Shown here: piece by piece, positions 26,601 through 35,332 of the stretch | Layout of the letters: the number at the start of each line of letters is the position of its first letter | How positions within the stretch are numbered: position 1 is the first letter of the stretch | DNA from: Streptomyces sp. MspMP-M5 | GTDB taxonomy: Bacteria; Actinomycetota; Actinomycetes; Streptomycetales; Streptomycetaceae | Reading direction: 5' to 3' | NCBI RefSeq assembly: GCF_000373585.1 | Contig: NZ_KB891899.1 | Coordinates: 1-64,000 of the forward strand | DNA: 64,000 nucleotides | The notes under the pieces: generated by a model | What the model was told of the DNA's origin: nothing | Database searches by the model: none | The model's input: only the letters and a program-made list of their open reading frames with translations | Position numbers and translations under genes: made by a program

Positions 26601-29600
26601 GTCGCCGGCCCCGGGCTCGACCCGCAGGAACTCCGGGACCACGCCGCCGACTTGCTGCCGCCGGCCATGGTGCCGGCGACCGTGACCGTGCTGGACGCGC
26701 TGCCGCTCTCCGCCAACGGCAAGATCGACCGGCGTGCGGTGCAGGAGGCCGCGGCGGCCGGCACGCCCCGGCAGAAGCCGGGCACACTGCCCCGCGGCCC
26801 CGTCGAGGAGGCGGTCGCCGATGTCTGGCGCGCTCTCCTCGGGGTGGATCGGGTGCACCGCGAGGACGACTTCTTCCTGCTCGGCGGAGACAGCCTGCTC
26901 GCCACCCGGATGGTGGCCGGACTCCGCAGTGTGGGGATGCCGGGCGCGGGGCTGCGGCTGCTCTTCGACGCGCCGGTGCTCGCCGACTTCGCCGCCCGGC
27001 TGGGCGACGGACGTCCGGACGACACCGCAGCGCGTCCGACGGAGGTGAGTCCGGACCCGGACCACCGCTATGAGCCGTTCCCCGCGACCGAGGTGCAGCT
27101 CGCCTACTGGCTGGGCCGAACCGGGGACTTCGCGCTCGGTGGCACCGGCACCACCTGGTACACGGAGTTCGACGGCGACGCGGTGGACCTCGACCGGCTG
27201 GAGCGGGCGTTCAACCGGCTCATCGCCCGCCACGAGATGCTCCGCGCCCTCTTTGACGTGGACGGCCGGCAGCGCATCCTGCCCGACGTACCGCCGTTCC
27301 GGATCTCCGTCGCCACACCGGAACCGGCGCATCAGGAGACCGCACTCAAGGCACTGCGGGAGGAGATGTCGCACCTGGTTCTCGACAGTTCCCGCTGGCC
27401 GCTCTTCGACCTGCGCGCCGTGAGCTACGGCGAGGGCCGAACCAGGATCGGCCTCACCCTGGACTATCTGGTCTTCGACGCCCTCAGCATCATGACCGTC
27501 TTCGAGGAGCTGGGCGCCCTCTACCGCGACTCGGAGGCCGAACTCCCGCCGGTACGGCTCTCCTTCCGGGACTACGTACTGGGAGTACACCCCGACCCGC
27601 GGCGGTTGGAGGAGGCACGGCGCTACTGGCACAGCCGCGTGCCCGAGCTGCCGCCGGCACCGCAGCTGCCCCTGGGCACCGACCCCGCCTGTGTCCAGAG
27701 CGTCCGCTTCGTACGACGCGAGCATCGGCTGCCCGCAGAGCGCTGGGCACGGTTGGTGCGCCGCGCCCGGGAGCACCAGCTCACCCCGTCCGCGGTCCTG
27801 GGCTGCGCGTACGCCGAGGCGCTGTCGGCCTGGAGCGGTCAGAGCAGGCTCAGCATGGTGCTCACGCTCTTCGATCGCGCGGAGGTGCACCCCGACATCG
27901 ACCGGGTGCTGGGCGACTTCACCTCCCTGCTGCTCGTGGACCACACCCGCGCCGGCAGCTGGGAGGAGTCCGCGCGCACCTATCAGCGCAGGTTGTGGTC
28001 AGCGCTGGAGCACCGCGAGATTTCCGCTGTCGAGGTGCTGCGAGAGGTCGCGCGCCGCGGCGGCGAGGCGCAGGCCACAGTGCCGGTGGTCTTCACCAGC
28101 ACGCTCGGGGTGGCGGACTCCCGGATCGACCACCGGATGCCGTTCGGTCGCCGTACCTATGGGCTGTCCCGCACCCCGCAGGTACTGCTGGACCACCAGG
28201 TCTCCGAGCACGAGGGTGCACTGTTCCTCCACTGGGACGCGGCGGAGGAGCTGTTCCGCCCAGGAGTGCTGGACGCGCTGTGCGACGCGCAACTGCGGTT
28301 GCTCGATTGGCTGAGTGCCGAGGACACCGACTGGGACACCCCTGTACCCGAACTGCTCCCCGCGGCGCAGCGACGGCGACGCGATGCGGTGAACGCCACC
28401 GGATCCGAGCTGAGCGGCGCCACTCTGCACGCCCCGTTCTTCGCCCGGGCCGCCGCCGAGCCGGACCGTACGGCCCTGTGCTGGGGTGAGGACGGCACCA
28501 TGTGCTACGGCCAACTCGCCGACCGGGCACTGCGGGTGGCATCCGCACTGCACACCCGCGGCGCCTCACCGGGGAGCACCGTCGCCGTCACCCTGCCCAA
28601 GGGGCCGGACCAGATCGCCGCCGTGCTGGGGGTGCTGGCGGCGGGCTGCACCTATGTTCCGGTGGGGGTCGACCAGCCCCCGTTGCGGGCCGCCCGGGTG
28701 CGCGAGAGCGCCGGCGCGCGGCTGCTGCTCACCGACGGCCTGCACGAGGCAGGTCAGGCCGGGGAAGAGATCATCACCCTGGCCGAGGCACTGGCGGCGA
28801 CGCCCCGGGCCGAGCCCTGCACACCGGACGACGGCACTCTCGCGTACGTGATCTACACCTCCGGTTCCACCGGGGAGCCCAAGGGCGTCGAGATCACGCA
28901 CCGGGCCGCCGTGAACACCGTCGAGGACATCGGCTCCCGGTACGGCGTGGGCCCGGACGACCGGGTGCTGGCCGTCTCCGCGCTCGACTTCGACCTCTCC
29001 GTGTACGACATCTTCGGGCTGCTCGGGGCGGGGGGCGCCCTCGTCCTTCCCGACGAGGACGAACGGCGCGACGCCGCCGCCTGGTTCCGGTTGGTCGAAC
29101 GCCATGGCGTCACGCTGTGGAACAGCGTCCCCGCGCTCCTCGACATGCTTCTGACCGCGGCCGGGCACCGCCCGCTGCCCGGGTCGCTGCGGCTCGCCCT
29201 GGTCTCCGGGGACTGGGTCCCCGCCGAGCTCCCGGCCCGGCTCGCCGACGCCGGGCGGGGACGCTGCCGGCTGGTCGCACTGGGCGGCGCCACAGAGGCC
29301 GCGATCTGGTCCAACGCCTACGAGGCCCCGGACGACGGCCTGGTGCCGTCCGGGTGGACGGCACTGCCGTACGGGCGTCCGCTGCGCAATCAGAGGTACC
29401 GGGTGGTGGACGAGAGCGGACGGGACTGCCCGGAGTGGGTGACCGGTGAACTGTGGATCGGCGGCGCGGGCGTGGCGGCCGGCTACCGCGGCGACCCGCG
29501 GCGTACCGCGGACCGCTTCGTGACCCATGACGGCAGGCGCTGGTACCGCACCGGTGACCTGGGCCGCTACTGGCCGGACGGCACCCTGGAGTTCATCGGC

Positions 29601-30215
29601 CGGGCGGACCAGCAGGTCAAGATCCGCGGCCACCGGATCGAACTCGGCGAGATCGAGGCCGCGTTGGGCAGCCACCCGCAGGTGCGGGTAGCGGTGGCCG
29701 CGGCGGACGGAGGCCGCCGGTTACTGGCGGCCTTCGTCCCCCACGCCGGCGAACCGCCCGCGGAGACGGAGCTGCGCGACCACCTCGCGGACCGGATCCC
29801 CGCCCACATGATCCCCGACCGCCTGATGCCGCTCGCGGAGCTGCCGCTGTCGGCCAACGGGAAGGTGGATCGCGCGGCGGTGGTTCGCGTTGCCGGCCGC
29901 ACCGATCCGGCCGGCGGCGACGAGCAGCCGAGCGGCCCGCTGGAGCAGGAGATCGCCGGTCTCTGGGCCGCGCTGCTGGAGCGCGAGAGCGTCGGGCGTT
30001 CGGAACGCTTCCTGTCGGTGGGTGGCGACAGTCTGCTCGCCACCCGGCTGCTTGCGGCGCTGGAGGAGCGCTTCGCGGTCCGGCTGTCCCTACGGCAACT
30101 GCTCACCGCCTCCACCGTCGCCGAACAGGCGCAAATCGTCGCGGAACGCCCGGACTGCGCGCGCTCCGGTAGGCCCATGGGTGAGGCTCAGGACATGGAG
30201 GAGGGTGTGCTGTGA
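23640..30215 (+). CDS. NRPS: ArCP-Cy-A-PCP-Cy-A-PCP
   Basis: 2191 residues. Domains: aryl carrier (about 1-80; GLDSVRLM with phosphopantetheine Ser36), Cy1 (about 95-530; IDMLVADAQS, the DxxxxDxxS heterocyclisation motif), A1 (about 550-1030; TSGSTGEPKG, NGKIDR), PCP (Ser1085, GGDSLLATRM), Cy2 (about 1140-1575; LDYLVFDALS), A2 (about 1595-2075), PCP (Ser2131). No epimerase or thioesterase. Reading the A-domain pocket by alignment to the Phe-A standard, A2 gives D-L-Y-N-L-S-L-I-W, the classic Cys code, while A1 gives D-L-F-Q-L-G-L-I-H, which departs from it and shares Gly and His with Thr pockets. Predicted job: condense and cyclise two Cys/Ser/Thr-type residues onto an aryl starter. One TTA codon (29721-29723, Leu2028). 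The stop overlaps the next NRPS (GTGA). The layout recalls PchE/HMWP2 and coelibactin synthetase. Confidence 0.95.
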   Translation: MGMDREALRNTVAEALGEPAASLRPDEDLVRRGLDSVRLMRLAARLRHEGVRLAFADLVERPTLNAWWERLARQETGPATEQQSPDEDPDASGPFSLAPMQHAYWIGRGEGRPLGGVGAHFYNEFDGHGVDPDRLERAVRMLMARHPMLRARFSDDGTQQITEGNWPGLTVHDLRGTGTDGRERRLAELREELAHRKLDVAAGQVFDIQLSLLPDGVTRTHVSIDMLVADAQSFRVLLADLTACYQDPEDVPAPAAYTFRQYLAAQRRARGADRDTYARDRAYWQERLSELPGPAELPLAADPGELTATRVTRRHLRLDQEQWDLLADRAREHGLTLAMVFAAAYAEVLGAWSARPRFLLNLPLYDREPLHADVDRIAGDFTSLVLLPVDVGDEKPFAEHAVRLQEEFRRCAAHASYSGLEVLRDLARRDPDRQAGAPTVFTSALSLGELFGPATREVFGQPVWTISQTPQVWLDHQVTEREGGIFVNWDAVDGLLAEGVLDAMFDAYRGLLERLLAPDADWRALTGVPLPEEQERTRSAANATDGPSEPRTLHERFFARAAEHPEATALCWGEDGALGYGELADRSLRIAAALRDRGVRPGEPVAISVPKGPEQAEAVLGVLAAGGVYVPVGPEQPERRRARIHRSAGVRLVLAESVAAALDDGTALLTLESACASAPLEAPVLPWPESPAYVLHTSGSTGEPKGVVVPHRAAVNTLDDLTGRFALGQDDRVLGVSALDFDLSVFDLFAPLSTGGALVLPGRESARDAEEWVRLVRRHRVTVWQSVPVLMDMLLTATEVDGGTLPLRVALLGGDRVAPELGPRMSRCCPDGRLFGLGGTTETAIHSTLQEATHPSPDWSSVPYGVPLRNQRMRVTDEQGRDRPDHVPGELWIGGDSVALEYRGDPVRTAERFVQYQGERWYRTGDLARYRPDGTVEFLGRTDQQLKVRGHRIEPGEVESALAAHPRVRAAAVTTTGEGTHRRLAAVVAGPGLDPQELRDHAADLLPPAMVPATVTVLDALPLSANGKIDRRAVQEAAAAGTPRQKPGTLPRGPVEEAVADVWRALLGVDRVHREDDFFLLGGDSLLATRMVAGLRSVGMPGAGLRLLFDAPVLADFAARLGDGRPDDTAARPTEVSPDPDHRYEPFPATEVQLAYWLGRTGDFALGGTGTTWYTEFDGDAVDLDRLERAFNRLIARHEMLRALFDVDGRQRILPDVPPFRISVATPEPAHQETALKALREEMSHLVLDSSRWPLFDLRAVSYGEGRTRIGLTLDYLVFDALSIMTVFEELGALYRDSEAELPPVRLSFRDYVLGVHPDPRRLEEARRYWHSRVPELPPAPQLPLGTDPACVQSVRFVRREHRLPAERWARLVRRAREHQLTPSAVLGCAYAEALSAWSGQSRLSMVLTLFDRAEVHPDIDRVLGDFTSLLLVDHTRAGSWEESARTYQRRLWSALEHREISAVEVLREVARRGGEAQATVPVVFTSTLGVADSRIDHRMPFGRRTYGLSRTPQVLLDHQVSEHEGALFLHWDAAEELFRPGVLDALCDAQLRLLDWLSAEDTDWDTPVPELLPAAQRRRRDAVNATGSELSGATLHAPFFARAAAEPDRTALCWGEDGTMCYGQLADRALRVASALHTRGASPGSTVAVTLPKGPDQIAAVLGVLAAGCTYVPVGVDQPPLRAARVRESAGARLLLTDGLHEAGQAGEEIITLAEALAATPRAEPCTPDDGTLAYVIYTSGSTGEPKGVEITHRAAVNTVEDIGSRYGVGPDDRVLAVSALDFDLSVYDIFGLLGAGGALVLPDEDERRDAAAWFRLVERHGVTLWNSVPALLDMLLTAAGHRPLPGSLRLALVSGDWVPAELPARLADAGRGRCRLVALGGATEAAIWSNAYEAPDDGLVPSGWTALPYGRPLRNQRYRVVDESGRDCPEWVTGELWIGGAGVAAGYRGDPRRTADRFVTHDGRRWYRTGDLGRYWPDGTLEFIGRADQQVKIRGHRIELGEIEAALGSHPQVRVAVAAADGGRRLLAAFVPHAGEPPAETELRDHLADRIPAHMIPDRLMPLAELPLSANGKVDRAAVVRVAGRTDPAGGDEQPSGPLEQEIAGLWAALLERESVGRSERFLSVGGDSLLATRLLAALEERFAVRLSLRQLLTASTVAEQAQIVAERPDCARSGRPMGEAQDMEEGVL

Positions 30216-33200
30216 GTGTGGATCGAGCGACCGAACCGGACGTGCTCATTGCCGAGTTCGAACGGCTGGGCGTACAGCTGTGGGCGAAGGACGGCGGGCT
30301 GCGCTACAGGGCCCCGCAGGGAGTGATGACCGAGGAACGCCTCACCCTGCTGCGTACCCATAAGGAGACCCTGCTGCGGGCCCTGGAGCGGCCGCCGGAG
30401 CCGGCAGCGGTGCGGCCGGATCCCGCCCACCGGTACGCCCCCTTTCCGCTCACCGACGTGCAGGCCGCCTATCTGCTGGGCCGGGGCGCGGCGTACGAGT
30501 ACGGCGGCGTGGGCTGTCACGGCTACGGCGAGATCGTCCACGCCGAGCTGGACACCGCTCGGATGGAGGCCGCCTGGAACCGCTTGATCCGACGCCACGA
30601 CATGCTGCGCGCCGTGCTCGACCCCGGTGGCTCCCAGCAGGTACTGCGCGAGGTGCCCGACTTCCGGATCGCGGAGACCGATGCGTCCGTCGCGCCCGCG
30701 CAGGAGGCCGAACGGGCGCTGCGTGACGTCCGCGCCGAGATGGACCACCGCCTCTACCGGCCCGAGGAATGGCCGCTGTTCGACCTGCACATCACCAGGC
30801 TCCCCGACCGGGCCGTGCTGCACCTCTCCATCGACTTCTTGATCTGCGACTTCGTCAGCCTCCACGTACTCCTCGACGAGCTGCACACGCTCTATGAGGA
30901 TCCCGCGCGGGAACTCCCGGAGCATGGCACCCAGTTCCGTGACCATCTGCTCGCGGCGCGAGTGCAGCGGGACAGCAGTCGATACGAGACGGACCGCGGA
31001 TACTGGTACGACCGCATCGACACGCTGCCTCCCGCCCCCGAACTGCCGCTCGCCCCACGGCAGGAGACGGCCCGGCCGCGGTTCCGCCGCCATCAGGCCG
31101 TGCTCGGCATCGAGGAGTGGGCCGGGCTGCGCCGCCGCGCCGCGGCCAACGGGCTCACCCTCTCCGGCGCCGTGCTCGCCGCGTACGCCGAGGTGCTGGC
31201 GCGGTGGAGCAGGCGTCCGGACTTCTGCCTCAACCTCACGCTGCTCAATCGTCCCGCCACCCACCCGGACCTCCCACGCCTGGTGGGCGACTTCACCTCG
31301 GTGAGCCTGCTGGAGGTGCGCGGCGGTGCGGGCAGCTTCGCCGTCCGCGCCGGGCAGCTCCAGGAGCGGCTCTGGCAGGATCTCGATCACCAGCTGTGCA
31401 CCGGTGTGGAGGTGATCCGGGAGATCTCCCGACGGCACGGCGCCGACGCCGCGCTGATGCCGGTCGTCTTCACCAGCGCCATAGGCCTCGGTGACGCGAC
31501 ACCTCGACGCGCGGGCGTGGATGTCGAGCTGGGGGAGGGGATCAGCCAGACCCCGCAGGTGTGGATCGACTGCCAGAACGCCGAACGCGGCGGTGGCCTC
31601 GCCACCAACTGGGACGTGCGCGAAGGGGTGTTGCCCGACGGTGTGGCCGAGGAGATGTTCCGCGCCTATGAGGCGCTGCTGCGCCGCCTCGCCACCGACG
31701 ACACCGTATGGGAGGACGACGACCCTGTGCCGCTCCCGGCCGCGCAGCGCGAGCGGCGCGCCGCGTACAACGACACCGCGGCCGACGAGGCCGGCATGCT
31801 GCTGCACGAACCGGTGGTGCGGCAGGCGCAGCGCACCCCCGGGCGTCCGGCTGTCATTACGACCGATATCACCCTCACCTACGGTGAACTCCTCGGCGCC
31901 GCCACCCGTACCGCCCGCCGGCTCGCCCATCGCGGAGCCAGGCCCGGCAGCCACGTCGCCGTGGTGATGGACAAGGGCTGGGAACAGGTGGTCGGCGTGC
32001 TCGCCGTGCTGCTGACCGGCGCCGCCTATCTCCCCGTCGACACCCATCAGCCCGCCGCCCGCCGCGACGCCATGCTCCGCGGCGCGGGAATCCGCCTCGT
32101 GCTGACCCAGGACCATCACCTGACCGGGGCGGAGTGGCCGGAGGGCGTCGAGCCGCTCACGGTGGACCCACCCGCTGGACCGGAGGTCCCGGAGCCCGCC
32201 CCGTGCGGCGGCCCGGACGACCTGGCGTACACCATCTACACCTCCGGATCGACCGGCTCCCCGAAGGGCGTCATGATCAGCCACCGGGGCGCGGTCAACA
32301 CCGTCGCGGAGATCAACCGCCGCTTCTGCGTGGGTCAGGAGGACCGGGTGCTGGGCCTCGCGGCGCTCGGCTTCGATCTGTCGGTCTGGGACATCTTCGG
32401 TCCGCTGGCGGTCGGCGGAGCGCTGGTTCTGCCCGATGCCGACCGGCGCGGTGACCCCTCGCACTGGGCGGCCCTCGCCGAGGAGCACGGCGTCACCGTC
32501 TGGAACTCCGTGCCCGCGCAGATGCAGATGCTCCACGACTACCTCGCCACCCCCACCGCGGGCGGCGCCGGGCGGCTGCGGCTCGCGCTGCTCTCCGGCG
32601 ACTGGATCCCGGTGCCCCTCCCGGACGCGATCCGCGGCGCGGTACCCGGGATCGAGGTCGTCTCGCTCGGCGGTGCCACCGAGGCGTCGATCTGGTCGAT
32701 CTGTCATCCGGTGGGTGAGGTGCCCGCGCACTGGACAAGCATTCCCTACGGCCGTCCGCTGTCCAACCAGCGGTTCTACGTGCTCGACCAGCGGATGCGC
32801 GACTGTCCGGACTGGGCGACCGGGGAGCTGTACATCGGCGGAACCGGGCTCGCCGAGGGCTACCTCGGCGACGCCGAGCGGACCGCCGAGCGCTTCGTCC
32901 GGCATCCCCGCACCGGGGAACGGCTTTACCGCACCGGGGACCTGGGACGCCATCTGCCCGGCGGCGACATCGAGTTCCTCGGCCGGGAGGACGCGCAGGT
33001 CAAGATCCGCGGTCATCGCATCGAACTCGCCGAGGTCGAGTCCGCTCTCCAGGCCGCCGACGGAGTGGGCACCGCGGCCGTGGTCGCCGTCGGGGAACAC
33101 CCCCTGGAGCGGCGGCTGGCCGCCTTCGTCGAGCCGGCGCGGGTACCCGCCCATGAGGACCCCGCACAGACCGGTAACGCCGTGCGGGCCGCACTCCGCG

Positions 33201-35332
33201 TCGGGGACGCGCTGCTGACCCAGGTGGACCGCGAGCGGTATCTGCGTTACACCGAGCGGCTGGACCGGGCCGCCCTGTCCGCCATGCTCGGCACCCTGTG
33301 TGGCCGCGGATTGTTCACTACCCCTGGCGCCGCTCACTCCCTGGACGAGGTGTACACCCGTACCGGTGCCCCCACCGAACGGCGGCGGCTGCTCCGGCGC
33401 TGGCTGGACGCCCTCGTCCGGGAGGGACTGCTGGAGCGGGACCCGGACACCGGCCGTCATCGCCGTCCGGTCACGGACCGGCACGGTACCGGTCTCTCCC
33501 GGGTGGACGGCGATTGGCGGCTGCTCGCACAGGAGGCCGAGGCGCTGGGCGAGGACCCGGCGCTGCTGGACTACTTCCGCGCCTGCGCCGACAGACTGCC
33601 CGAACTCCTCGGTGCCGAGGGCGACCCGGTGCGGTTGCTCTTCCCCGAGGGCCGGCTCGATGTGTCCGCGCAGCTGTACGAGAAGGCACTGTTCAACCGC
33701 TGGGCCCACACCGTGGCCGCACGGCTGGTGGGTGAAGCCGCCGCCGTCGCGCGCGGGCCGGTGCGGGTGCTGGAGGTCGGCGCCGGCGGGGGCGGCACCA
33801 CCGCTGCCGTGCTGGAGGCGCTGGAGAGTGCCGGTGCGGACTACGACTATCTCTGCACCGATCTCTCGCCGTTCTTCCTGGACGCCGTGCGGGAGCGGTT
33901 CCCCGGCAACCCGCGGCTGCGCTGCCGCGTCTACGACCTGGACGCCGACTTCCGTCCCCAGGGACTCGATCCCAACTCCTTCGACCTGGTCGTCGCCGGG
34001 GACGTGCTGCACGCCACCCGGGACATCGGCCGGGTCCTTGACTCCCTCCGCGAACTTCTCGCGCCCGGCGGCCTGTTGACGCTGCTGGAGATGGGTCGCG
34101 ACCACTACCAGATGATGACCTCGCTGGAGCTGATGATCCGCACCGGACCGGACGGCGCGGACTTCACCGACCTGCGCGCCGGACACGACCAGGTGTTCCT
34201 GACTCCCGGACAGTGGCGGCGGAAGCTCACCGAGGCCGGCGGTAGCGACATCCAGGTGCTGCCCGAGGAGGGCGATGTCTTCCTCGGGGAACTCGGCATG
34301 CACGTGTTCACCGCACGCTTCAAGACCGACCGGGCCCCGATCGATCCTCGGCGGCTGCTGGACGACGCGGCCGGCCTGCTGCCCCGCTACATGCTTCCCG
34401 CCACGGTCGAGATCAGCGACCATCTGCCGCTGACCGCCAACGGCAAGGTCGACCGCAACCGGCTGATCGCGCGTGCCGTCCTCCCGCAGGAGGACGCCGG
34501 GACCGCTGGCGGAGCTCCCCCGGAGGGCGAGCTGGAGATGGCGATCGCCGCCGTCTGGAGCGAGGTGCTGGCCCGCGACACCGTGGGCCGGGACCAGAAC
34601 TTCTTCACGCTGGGCGGTGATTCGCTGCTCGCAGCGAAGCTCGCCGGACGGCTCCTGGAACGGATACCGCAGATCGAGGGCCGGTACTTCGACGAGCTGC
34701 TGCGCGAGGTCCTCGACCACCCCACGGTCGCCGGGCTCGCGGACCGGTTCACCGGCGCGTCCGGCGCGCAGGAGGACAGCGCGCCACGATGGGAGGCGCA
34801 CTGGTGGAACGAGGAGTGCGACGGAATGCCGCTGGTGCTGCTGCACGACGGAGCCGGGGGCCCGGAAGAGGTCCATGCGGAGGTCGCCGCGGGCGTTGGA
34901 CGGCCGGTCCTCGCACTGGTCCCGGCCGGGCTGCCCACCGCGGAGCCGGACGGTCTGTTGGAGTGGGCCGCCGACGCGTGTGTACAACGGCTGCTGGACG
35001 AGGGTGTGTGGGAAGCGGATCTGCGCGGTCACGGAGTGGGTGGACTGCTGGCCGTCGCAGTCGGGAGCCAGCTCACCGAGGCGGGCGGAGAGGTCGGCAC
35101 CCTCACCGTGCTGGGCTCCTGCCCGCCGGACGGCGCCGTGCCCGGCCAGGCCCCCGACCGGGACGCGCTGCTGAAGGCCGCCGAGGGGTACCGTCCGCCG
35201 CTCTACCCCGGCGACTTGACCTTCCTGTATCCGCCGGGCACGCCGGCGGTCGCGGCCGACACCTGGCGCCCGCTGTGCCTCGGCGACGTCCGCGTCGTCG
35301 AGGAGCCGGCCCCGGGAGAGGGGCCCGCATGA
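30212..35332 (+). CDS. NRPS: docking-Cy-A(MT)-PCP-degenerate TE
   Basis: 1706 residues. Domains: TubC-like N-terminal docking domain (1-60, FERLGVQLWAKDGGLRYRAP), Cy3 (about 75-500; IDFLICDFVS), A3 (from about 535; TSGSTGSPKG), a SAM methyltransferase inserted in the A domain before A10 (about 1030-1370; VLEVGAGGGGTTAAVLEA), PCP (Ser1471, GGDSLLAAKL) and an alpha/beta-hydrolase-like tail (about 1525-1706). A3 reads D-L-W-N-L-S-L-I-W, close to Cys. The in-line methyltransferase is as in PchF, which N-methylates its thiazolidine, or as in the C-methylating HMWP1. The tail looks like a TE domain, but its elbow reads GHGVGG, with Gly1608 where the nucleophilic Ser should be, and it is short. Product release probably needs another enzyme, such as the thioesterase at 37592. 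Confidence 0.95.
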   Translation: MSVDRATEPDVLIAEFERLGVQLWAKDGGLRYRAPQGVMTEERLTLLRTHKETLLRALERPPEPAAVRPDPAHRYAPFPLTDVQAAYLLGRGAAYEYGGVGCHGYGEIVHAELDTARMEAAWNRLIRRHDMLRAVLDPGGSQQVLREVPDFRIAETDASVAPAQEAERALRDVRAEMDHRLYRPEEWPLFDLHITRLPDRAVLHLSIDFLICDFVSLHVLLDELHTLYEDPARELPEHGTQFRDHLLAARVQRDSSRYETDRGYWYDRIDTLPPAPELPLAPRQETARPRFRRHQAVLGIEEWAGLRRRAAANGLTLSGAVLAAYAEVLARWSRRPDFCLNLTLLNRPATHPDLPRLVGDFTSVSLLEVRGGAGSFAVRAGQLQERLWQDLDHQLCTGVEVIREISRRHGADAALMPVVFTSAIGLGDATPRRAGVDVELGEGISQTPQVWIDCQNAERGGGLATNWDVREGVLPDGVAEEMFRAYEALLRRLATDDTVWEDDDPVPLPAAQRERRAAYNDTAADEAGMLLHEPVVRQAQRTPGRPAVITTDITLTYGELLGAATRTARRLAHRGARPGSHVAVVMDKGWEQVVGVLAVLLTGAAYLPVDTHQPAARRDAMLRGAGIRLVLTQDHHLTGAEWPEGVEPLTVDPPAGPEVPEPAPCGGPDDLAYTIYTSGSTGSPKGVMISHRGAVNTVAEINRRFCVGQEDRVLGLAALGFDLSVWDIFGPLAVGGALVLPDADRRGDPSHWAALAEEHGVTVWNSVPAQMQMLHDYLATPTAGGAGRLRLALLSGDWIPVPLPDAIRGAVPGIEVVSLGGATEASIWSICHPVGEVPAHWTSIPYGRPLSNQRFYVLDQRMRDCPDWATGELYIGGTGLAEGYLGDAERTAERFVRHPRTGERLYRTGDLGRHLPGGDIEFLGREDAQVKIRGHRIELAEVESALQAADGVGTAAVVAVGEHPLERRLAAFVEPARVPAHEDPAQTGNAVRAALRVGDALLTQVDRERYLRYTERLDRAALSAMLGTLCGRGLFTTPGAAHSLDEVYTRTGAPTERRRLLRRWLDALVREGLLERDPDTGRHRRPVTDRHGTGLSRVDGDWRLLAQEAEALGEDPALLDYFRACADRLPELLGAEGDPVRLLFPEGRLDVSAQLYEKALFNRWAHTVAARLVGEAAAVARGPVRVLEVGAGGGGTTAAVLEALESAGADYDYLCTDLSPFFLDAVRERFPGNPRLRCRVYDLDADFRPQGLDPNSFDLVVAGDVLHATRDIGRVLDSLRELLAPGGLLTLLEMGRDHYQMMTSLELMIRTGPDGADFTDLRAGHDQVFLTPGQWRRKLTEAGGSDIQVLPEEGDVFLGELGMHVFTARFKTDRAPIDPRRLLDDAAGLLPRYMLPATVEISDHLPLTANGKVDRNRLIARAVLPQEDAGTAGGAPPEGELEMAIAAVWSEVLARDTVGRDQNFFTLGGDSLLAAKLAGRLLERIPQIEGRYFDELLREVLDHPTVAGLADRFTGASGAQEDSAPRWEAHWWNEECDGMPLVLLHDGAGGPEEVHAEVAAGVGRPVLALVPAGLPTAEPDGLLEWAADACVQRLLDEGVWEADLRGHGVGGLLAVAVGSQLTEAGGEVGTLTVLGSCPPDGAVPGQAPDRDALLKAAEGYRPPLYPGDLTFLYPPGTPAVAADTWRPLCLGDVRVVEEPAPGEGPA

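Noticed and set aside
30188..35032. 1614-codon minus-strand frame opposite the second NRPS
   Set aside because: A shadow of the strong third-position GC bias; the plus frame has all NRPS motifs and the minus frame has none.
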